DNA of 64,000 nucleotides from DATMQA01 sp035566895 (GTDB lineage Bacteria; Verrucomicrobiota; Verrucomicrobiia; Limisphaerales; UBA8199), in assembly GCA_035566895.1 (NCBI GenBank), contig DATMQA010000158.1:11378-75377 (forward strand). Direction: 5' to 3'. Positions 59,945 through 64,000 of this stretch are shown in pieces. Both the position numbers and the translations under genes were made by a program. Under the pieces are notes generated by a model. That model searched no databases. It was not told the origin of the DNA and saw nothing but the letters and a program-made list of their open reading frames with translations. Within the stretch, counting starts at the first letter, position 1. Each line of letters starts with the position of its first letter.

Positions 59945-60787
59945 ATGATTAGCCTGGCCCGGATGTCCAACGGAACGGTTAAAGTTTGGGGCACCGACAG
60001 CTATGGGGAAATGGGTCAGGGGATTCCCAACGCTCACAGTTACACTCCCATACCGGTCATCGGGTTATCCAATGTCGTGTCCGTCTCCGCCGACTTTCAG
60101 GAACCCGAGGCGCTCAAATCCGATGGCACCATCTGGATGTGGGGCTGGAATAATTTAGGCCAACTCGGGAACGGAACCAGCGCCGACACGAATCTTCCGA
60201 CTCAGGTGCTGGGTTTGACGAACATGATTTTCGCCGGGGCCACCGGAGACCGGGACAATTGCGCCATCAAGGCCGACCACACAGTCTGGACCTGGGGACG
60301 AAATTACAACGGACAATTGGGGATTGGAACGACGGATCAAGTGGCTCACCCTTTCCCCGTACAGGTTCCGCCCTTCGGCAACGGCTATGTGACCATGGTC
60401 CAAACGCCCGATTGGCATAGCCTGGCGCTCGAATCCGATGGGACCCTCTGGGGTTGGGGCTCCAACGATCACGGACAATTGGGCAATAACACCACGAACG
60501 ATGCCTACAGTCCCACACCGGTCCTGTGGCCGGTAGTGGCCCCGCCGCCGGCTGCCCCAACCACGCTGGCCGGCTCCAGGAAACCAACCGACGGCTCGTT
60601 CCAGGTCGCCTTCACCAACAATCCGGGCGCGCCGTTTACGGTGCTGATGGCCACCGATCCGTCGCTGCCGCTGAGCAACTGGACGTCGCTTGGGGCCGTC
60701 ACGGAAATTTTACCCGGCCAGTTTCAATTCACCGACCCGGAGGCGACCAACAGCCCCAGGCGCTTCTACCGCGTGCGCTCGCCGTGA
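59945..60787 (+). CDS. RCC1-repeat protein, probably 5'-truncated
   Basis: The 280 residues from ATG 59945 contain four RCC1-like blades: MSNGTVKVWGTDSYGEMGQG, LKSDGTIWMWGWNNLGQLGN, IKADHTVWTWGRNYNGQLGI and LESDGTLWGWGSNDHGQLGN. They end with the module VLMATDPSLPLSNWTSLG to FYRVRSP. The first blade begins upstream of the ATG (AAISAGY), and no signal peptide or start lies there. Further upstream the open frame is only the antisense of the lipoprotein gene. The 5' half of a six- or seven-bladed propeller is therefore missing. Verrucomicrobial relatives are exported proteins with many RCC1 repeats. Confidence 0.65.
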   Translation: MISLARMSNGTVKVWGTDSYGEMGQGIPNAHSYTPIPVIGLSNVVSVSADFQEPEALKSDGTIWMWGWNNLGQLGNGTSADTNLPTQVLGLTNMIFAGATGDRDNCAIKADHTVWTWGRNYNGQLGIGTTDQVAHPFPVQVPPFGNGYVTMVQTPDWHSLALESDGTLWGWGSNDHGQLGNNTTNDAYSPTPVLWPVVAPPPAAPTTLAGSRKPTDGSFQVAFTNNPGAPFTVLMATDPSLPLSNWTSLGAVTEILPGQFQFTDPEATNSPRRFYRVRSP

Positions 60788-60911
60788 CTTGAGCCATAAA
60801 ATGGTCCGCCTGCAAATGGCGGAGATTACTGTCGCCCGATCCCGATGAGTAAGTTTCTTTGCTCTCGCGCCCCCCGCGGACTAATTTGGCCTCAGCAGTA
60901 AGTGCCGCTCA

Positions 60912-61643
60912 ATGGCTGCAAAGGACCACAAAATGGAATCGCAAAGCATCGAAGTTTTCGCCGGCAAGCGCCGGTCAGCCGGCAGGGCCGCGGGTTTGCT
61001 GATTGGACTGGCCGTGCTCGCCCTTGGCCGCTGCGTGCATGGCGCGGACGTAGTCGTTGACTCTTACCAGACTTTTCAAACCATCGTCGGTTGGGGGGAC
61101 GGCGGGGGATTCTACAACGGGATTGCGGGGATCGCAGGCAATATGCTGGATCCGGCCGTGGTCAACGCGATCAACTACCAGTACTTTGACTATCTGGCTG
61201 ACGAACTGGGGCTCACCGGCACACGGACCTGGGAAGTCGGGCCGCGCATAGACGGGACCGGAATGGATCACGGCGATTGCGACGTCATTGACTGGAGTCT
61301 TTTCGAGTCCAATACGCTTCCGGCCTCAACCGCCACCAACCTGCTTTACTTTCAGAACAAGGTCCTGGCAAAAGGATACCAGCCGAATTTCTACTCGAGT
61401 CCCACCTATCCGACTCTGGCGACGCTGCTAAAACCCTGGGTGTTGAATCATCCGGGCGAGCGCGCCCAGCAGATATGGGCCAATGCGCTTTATTTCAAAA
61501 ACACCTGCGGCATAAACATCAACTATGCCGTGATCGACAACGAGCCTGGCGGAATCTTCACGCCTTCGCTCCTCGCGGACGACATCAAGGCTGTTGGTCC
61601 CCGGCTCGTTGACGAAGCCGGAAGAATTTCGCGGCGGGTGTGA
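60912..61643 (+). CDS. Glycoside hydrolase, N-terminal half, interrupted by an inversion
   Basis: A signal peptide (LLIGLAVLALGRCVHGAD) is followed by a GH30-like (clan GH-A) catalytic domain: FQTIVGWGDGGGFYNGI, TRTWEVGPRIDG, FYSSPTYPTL and NYAVIDNEPGG, in which the Glu after Asn is the expected acid/base. Homology stops after DDIKAVGPR at 61604; the remaining 13 codons are read from the reversed segment. The other half of the catalytic domain lies reversed at 61606-61976. As written, the protein lacks its nucleophile and should be inactive. The frame of this half continues exactly into the reversed segment if that is turned round. Confidence 0.8.
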   Translation: MAAKDHKMESQSIEVFAGKRRSAGRAAGLLIGLAVLALGRCVHGADVVVDSYQTFQTIVGWGDGGGFYNGIAGIAGNMLDPAVVNAINYQYFDYLADELGLTGTRTWEVGPRIDGTGMDHGDCDVIDWSLFESNTLPASTATNLLYFQNKVLAKGYQPNFYSSPTYPTLATLLKPWVLNHPGERAQQIWANALYFKNTCGININYAVIDNEPGGIFTPSLLADDIKAVGPRLVDEAGRISRRV

Positions 61644-61976
61644 ACGCGGTAAGACCGGCATTGGGAGTCAGCGTGACCGATCCGCTGAACCCCACTTCCC
61701 AGTAGGCGACGCCCGCCAGGGTCAGATCCTTGTAAAGGTCGTCGAAGTTCGGATCGCCCATTTCAGTCTGCGCTGTAGTGAGGCCCTTGGTTTTGGCAAA
61801 ATCCCGCAGGTAGGAACGGTACTGATCGTCGGAGCCGTAGTTATGATACGAGATGCGGCCAACGCTGGGCCACATGTCGGGATCGTTGAGCACGGGTGTG
61901 ATGTAGCTCCAATCGGTTTGGGGGGTGACGCATTCGGCATACTGGACCATGGTGGTCAGGCCTTGGGCTACACGAT
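61606..61976 (-). pseudogene. Inverted internal segment of the glycoside hydrolase gene
   Basis: On the minus strand this segment encodes HRVAQGLTTMVQYAECVTPQ, SYITPVLNDPDMWPSVGRIS, AKTKGLTTAQTEMGDPNFDD and AGVAYWEVGFSG, then FFRLRQRA. The TE in AQTEMGD is the expected catalytic nucleophile of a clan-A hydrolase, and SYHNYG is a typical preceding strand. The segment has no start codon of its own with a ribosome binding site. It is flanked on both sides by the dinucleotide GC (61604-61605 and 61977-61978). Confidence 0.8.
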
Positions 61977-62027
61977 GCAAGTTCGCCTCCCACCATCAGT
62001 TCCGTTACGGCTTCCCCCAACAACCTG

Positions 62028-63251
62028 ATGTTGCCGGCCAGCACGAGCCAGCTTTCGGCCACAACCAGCGACTCGCTGGGCAACCTTTTGCGGCACTGGT
62101 GGGCGGTGACAACCACTCCGATTGGCGCCAAACCTCGCTTCGACCATCAGGGCTCCACCAATGCCACTGTCAGCAACCTCACGCTGCCCGGCACCTATAC
62201 GTTTACGTTGCGCGCCTTCAACGACCTTTATATGACTACGTCAAACGTAACCTTGATCGTCAAAGCGGCGCCGGGCGCGCCGGTGATCACCAGTCCCGCA
62301 AACGATTCCGTAATCGTCGGCACACCTTATACCTATTCGATTGCGGCCAGCAATGGTCCGACCGGTTTCGACGCCATCGATTTGCCGGCCGGATTGACCT
62401 TTGCCAATGGAGTTATCTCTGGCACCCCGTCAATTGCCGGCTCCTGCAATATTCTGCTTGTCGGCACCAACGCGAGCGGGGCCGGATATGGCAATCTCGC
62501 CTTGACGGTGAAATTGCCGCTGCCGGTGTTCACCAGTTCCGCCACCGCGGACGGGGTTGTTAACACGCCGTTCCTCTACACCCTTCAAGCTGCCAATGTG
62601 TCCACCAGTTTCAGCGCGATAAATCTTCCGCCCGGATTCGTTTTGAATTCCCTCACCGGCGCAATCACCAACACGCCGACGAGCGCCGGCACGAATACCG
62701 TGATCGTCATCGCCAACAATTCTACAGGCTCAACCACCAATTCCTTGACCATCATCATCTACAATGGCCCGCCTTCTGTGCCGGTCATCACGAGTCCGCT
62801 GACGGCGACGGGCAGTCTGTCGGCAGGATTCAATTACCAAATCACGGCGGCGAATTATCCCACCAGCTCCTTTGCGATCGGCCTGCCGTTGGGATTGTCC
62901 TTTGACCCGGCCAGTGGACGCATTTTCGGGATACCTTCCATAACGGGAAGTTTCAATGTCACCCTGCGCGCCCTCAACAGCGGCGGCACGGGCAGCGCCA
63001 GCCTCGCTCTCACGATCACGCCCGAACCACCACCGAAAATTGATTCCATCACGTTGCGGAACGGATTCGCGCTGACATTCCTGGCGCTGACAAACCGCCA
63101 TTATGCCGTCCAATGGCTTACGAATCTGCTGGACACCCATTGGGCAGCCTTGACCAGCGGCATCCCCGGGAACGCGGCCACTCAAACCGTGACCGACACA
63201 ACAACGAACGCCCCCGCCCGGTTTTACAGGCTCAAAGTCATGACTCCTTAA
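62028..63251 (+). CDS. Ig-like (putative Ig/cadherin) C-terminal part of the same gene
   Basis: The frame is open from 61980 (SSPPTISSVTASPNNL), so the ATG at 62028 is unlikely to be a real start. The protein consists of about four Ig/He_PIG-like repeats (PGTYTFTLRAFNDLYMTTSN, GAPVITSPANDSVIVGTPYT, LPLPVFTSSATADGVVNTPF, SVPVITSPLTATGSLSAGF). It ends in the module YAVQWLTNLLDTHWAALTSG to FYRLKVMTP. Together with the two preceding pieces it would make a 779-residue secreted hydrolase with a polysaccharide- or surface-binding tail. Confidence 0.75.
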   Translation: MLPASTSQLSATTSDSLGNLLRHWWAVTTTPIGAKPRFDHQGSTNATVSNLTLPGTYTFTLRAFNDLYMTTSNVTLIVKAAPGAPVITSPANDSVIVGTPYTYSIAASNGPTGFDAIDLPAGLTFANGVISGTPSIAGSCNILLVGTNASGAGYGNLALTVKLPLPVFTSSATADGVVNTPFLYTLQAANVSTSFSAINLPPGFVLNSLTGAITNTPTSAGTNTVIVIANNSTGSTTNSLTIIIYNGPPSVPVITSPLTATGSLSAGFNYQITAANYPTSSFAIGLPLGLSFDPASGRIFGIPSITGSFNVTLRALNSGGTGSASLALTITPEPPPKIDSITLRNGFALTFLALTNRHYAVQWLTNLLDTHWAALTSGIPGNAATQTVTDTTTNAPARFYRLKVMTP

Positions 63252-63284
63252 CTACTGTGGCCGATACCCAGTAGGACTGCCAGC

Positions 63285-63325
63285 GATTCCCCCTCTCCAC
63301 ACGGGAGAGGGCCGGGGTAAGGGGA
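63285..63325. repeat. Dispersed hairpin repeat and possible terminator
   Basis: CCCTCTCC-acacg-GGAGAGGG at 63291-63311 is a perfect 8-bp stem with a 5-nt loop. The outer part (ccccctctcc and ggccggggtaagggg) adds further partial pairing. This sequence type (CCCTCTCC..GGAGAGGG.CGGGGT.AGGG) is widely dispersed in bacterial genomes. It lies 40 bp after the stop of the Ig-like gene and could terminate its transcript. Confidence 0.6.
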
Positions 63326-63354
63326 ATTCGTCCCTGGACGCGCCGCCAGCCCCC

Positions 63355-63380
63355 AAATCGTAAATCATAAATCATAAATC
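63355..63380. repeat. Heptamer tandem repeat (aaatcat, 3.7 copies)
   Basis: The units are aaatcgt, aaatcat, aaatcat, aaatc. It has the same period of 7 as the arrays at 2875, 3035 and 7764 and lies between genes. Confidence 0.75.
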
Positions 63381-64000
63381 CGAGCGGTGCGCGACCGATT
63401 CCGACCTCCGCCTCCAGTATTCTCTCAGAATCCTGCCAGTACACCGCGACTAACTGCTCACTATCCAGTTAACGTGTAGCGAGAGCCATTCTCCCGAAAG
63501 ACTATTTTGGGCCTATTCTTGGCAACATCCGTCGGTTGAAAACCGACCCTGGCCTCCAACTTGAACGCTTGAGGCTTCAACCAAATGCCTTTTGGAATAC
63601 GGTTGGAATTACCGTAACGGTCTTGCGCGGCAACCATTGGAGCCTTGGGACTGATCGCGGTTGATGGGGCAGCAGTCCGCCGCACTCTCGACAGTTGGTT
63701 TAAAGCGTCTTTGCAAGCACTTTCGCTCAGGAATTCCGCAGGGTGGCCTTGGCAGGAACCGGGCAGTGGGGTGCGATCACGATGAAAGGCTTCTTTCGTT
63801 CCGGCGCTCATTGCACCGCCCCCACGCATCGTCGGTCGGGGTCACCCATTAGGGCGCCCATCAACAGAAAAAACGTTGTCCGCTCCGGTTTTTTTCTCTT
63901 CCGGTTACACTACGGCTTGAAATCGTATTTACAGGCCTGACCCGAATCTGCGTTTTCGTTGGTTTGATTCCGTATCGTTCCGGCGAGCCATTGCGCACTG
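63381..64000. other. Intergenic region to the window end, no gene recognised
   Basis: Open frames on both strands here have no recognisable domain. A minus-strand frame of 122 codons contains LEARVGFQPTD, a phrase that recurs in spurious translations of dispersed DNA. I see nothing else. Confidence 0.4.

Noticed and set aside
61560..61990. Extended inverted repeats at the inversion ends
   Set aside because: I compared the left end with the reverse complement of the right end; only the dinucleotide GC is shared. The imperfect hairpin GGCTCGT-tg-ACG-a-AGCC lies at the left end only.
63461..63829. Minus-strand frame of 122 codons near the window end
   Set aside because: It contains a phrase (LEARVGFQPT) typical of spurious translations of dispersed DNA, and nothing else supports a gene.
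1..64000. CRISPR arrays, tRNA or rRNA genes, complete insertion sequences
   Set aside because: No spaced direct repeats of CRISPR type, no cloverleaf with CCA or T-loop, no rRNA sequence and no transposase frame were recognised.

Overview
The window is about 60% G+C and reads like a verrucomicrobial chromosome or metagenome-assembled contig, most probably of the Pedosphaera/Limisphaera type (inference). The signs are H-X9-DG type pseudopilins, large secreted Ig-like and beta-helix proteins that end in F-(F/Y)-R-L-(R/Q)-x, a membrane/TPR protein with dispersed repeats inserted in frame, a DUF4159 protein, and many short intergenic heptamer repeats.

Layout. Positions 1-9670 hold ordinary genes: a pseudopilin tail, a PstS-like lipoprotein, a TPR membrane protein, a second pseudopilin, an Ig-like secreted protein, a GxxExxY protein, GmhB and GlmS. 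Positions 9918-23127 hold a compact, unusual nonribosomal peptide synthetase (NRPS) locus. It has a C-A-T protein on the plus strand. On the minus strand lie a second C-A-T protein, a NodU/CmcH-type carbamoyltransferase, an NRPS with half a condensation domain and an adenylation domain interrupted by a luciferase-like monooxygenase, and a TubC-docking/thioesterase protein whose nucleophile is Cys. Positions 23170-51091, all minus strand, form a complete Wzx/Wzy-type exopolysaccharide locus. It starts with a NusG/RfaH-like antiterminator (51091) and runs through outer-membrane barrel, Wza, Wzc, Wzx, two FemAB-like transferases, a DUF2334 deacetylase, AsnB, Wzy, three GT4, one GT2, a deacetylase, an ACP plus acyl ligase, an epimerase, an aminotransferase, a methyltransferase, a phosphoglycosyl transferase fused to a FlaA1-type sensory half, and a FlaA1/CapD dehydratase. 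The NRPS genes follow in the same direction with short spacers, so one 38-kb transcription unit is plausible. The gene set resembles the exosortase A (XrtA)/PEP-CTERM polysaccharide loci, but neither an exosortase nor a PEP-CTERM protein is visible here.

Positions 51092-51522 are the probable control region of the locus. They hold a palindrome and two diverged copies of one element with exactly conserved internal spacing. Positions 51523-55308 carry two recently duplicated secreted beta-helix proteins. Positions 55803-60787 hold a multicopper oxidase, a DUF4159 protein, small hypothetical genes and decayed fragments.

At 60912-63251 a glycoside-hydrolase/Ig-like gene is broken by a precise inversion of about 371 bp. 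Turning that segment round between two GC dinucleotides restores one open frame of 780 codons. This inversion and the NRPS locus (a Cys thioesterase carrying the docking domain, matching short tails on two NRPSs, and a monooxygenase inside a glycine-type A domain) are the most interesting parts of the window.
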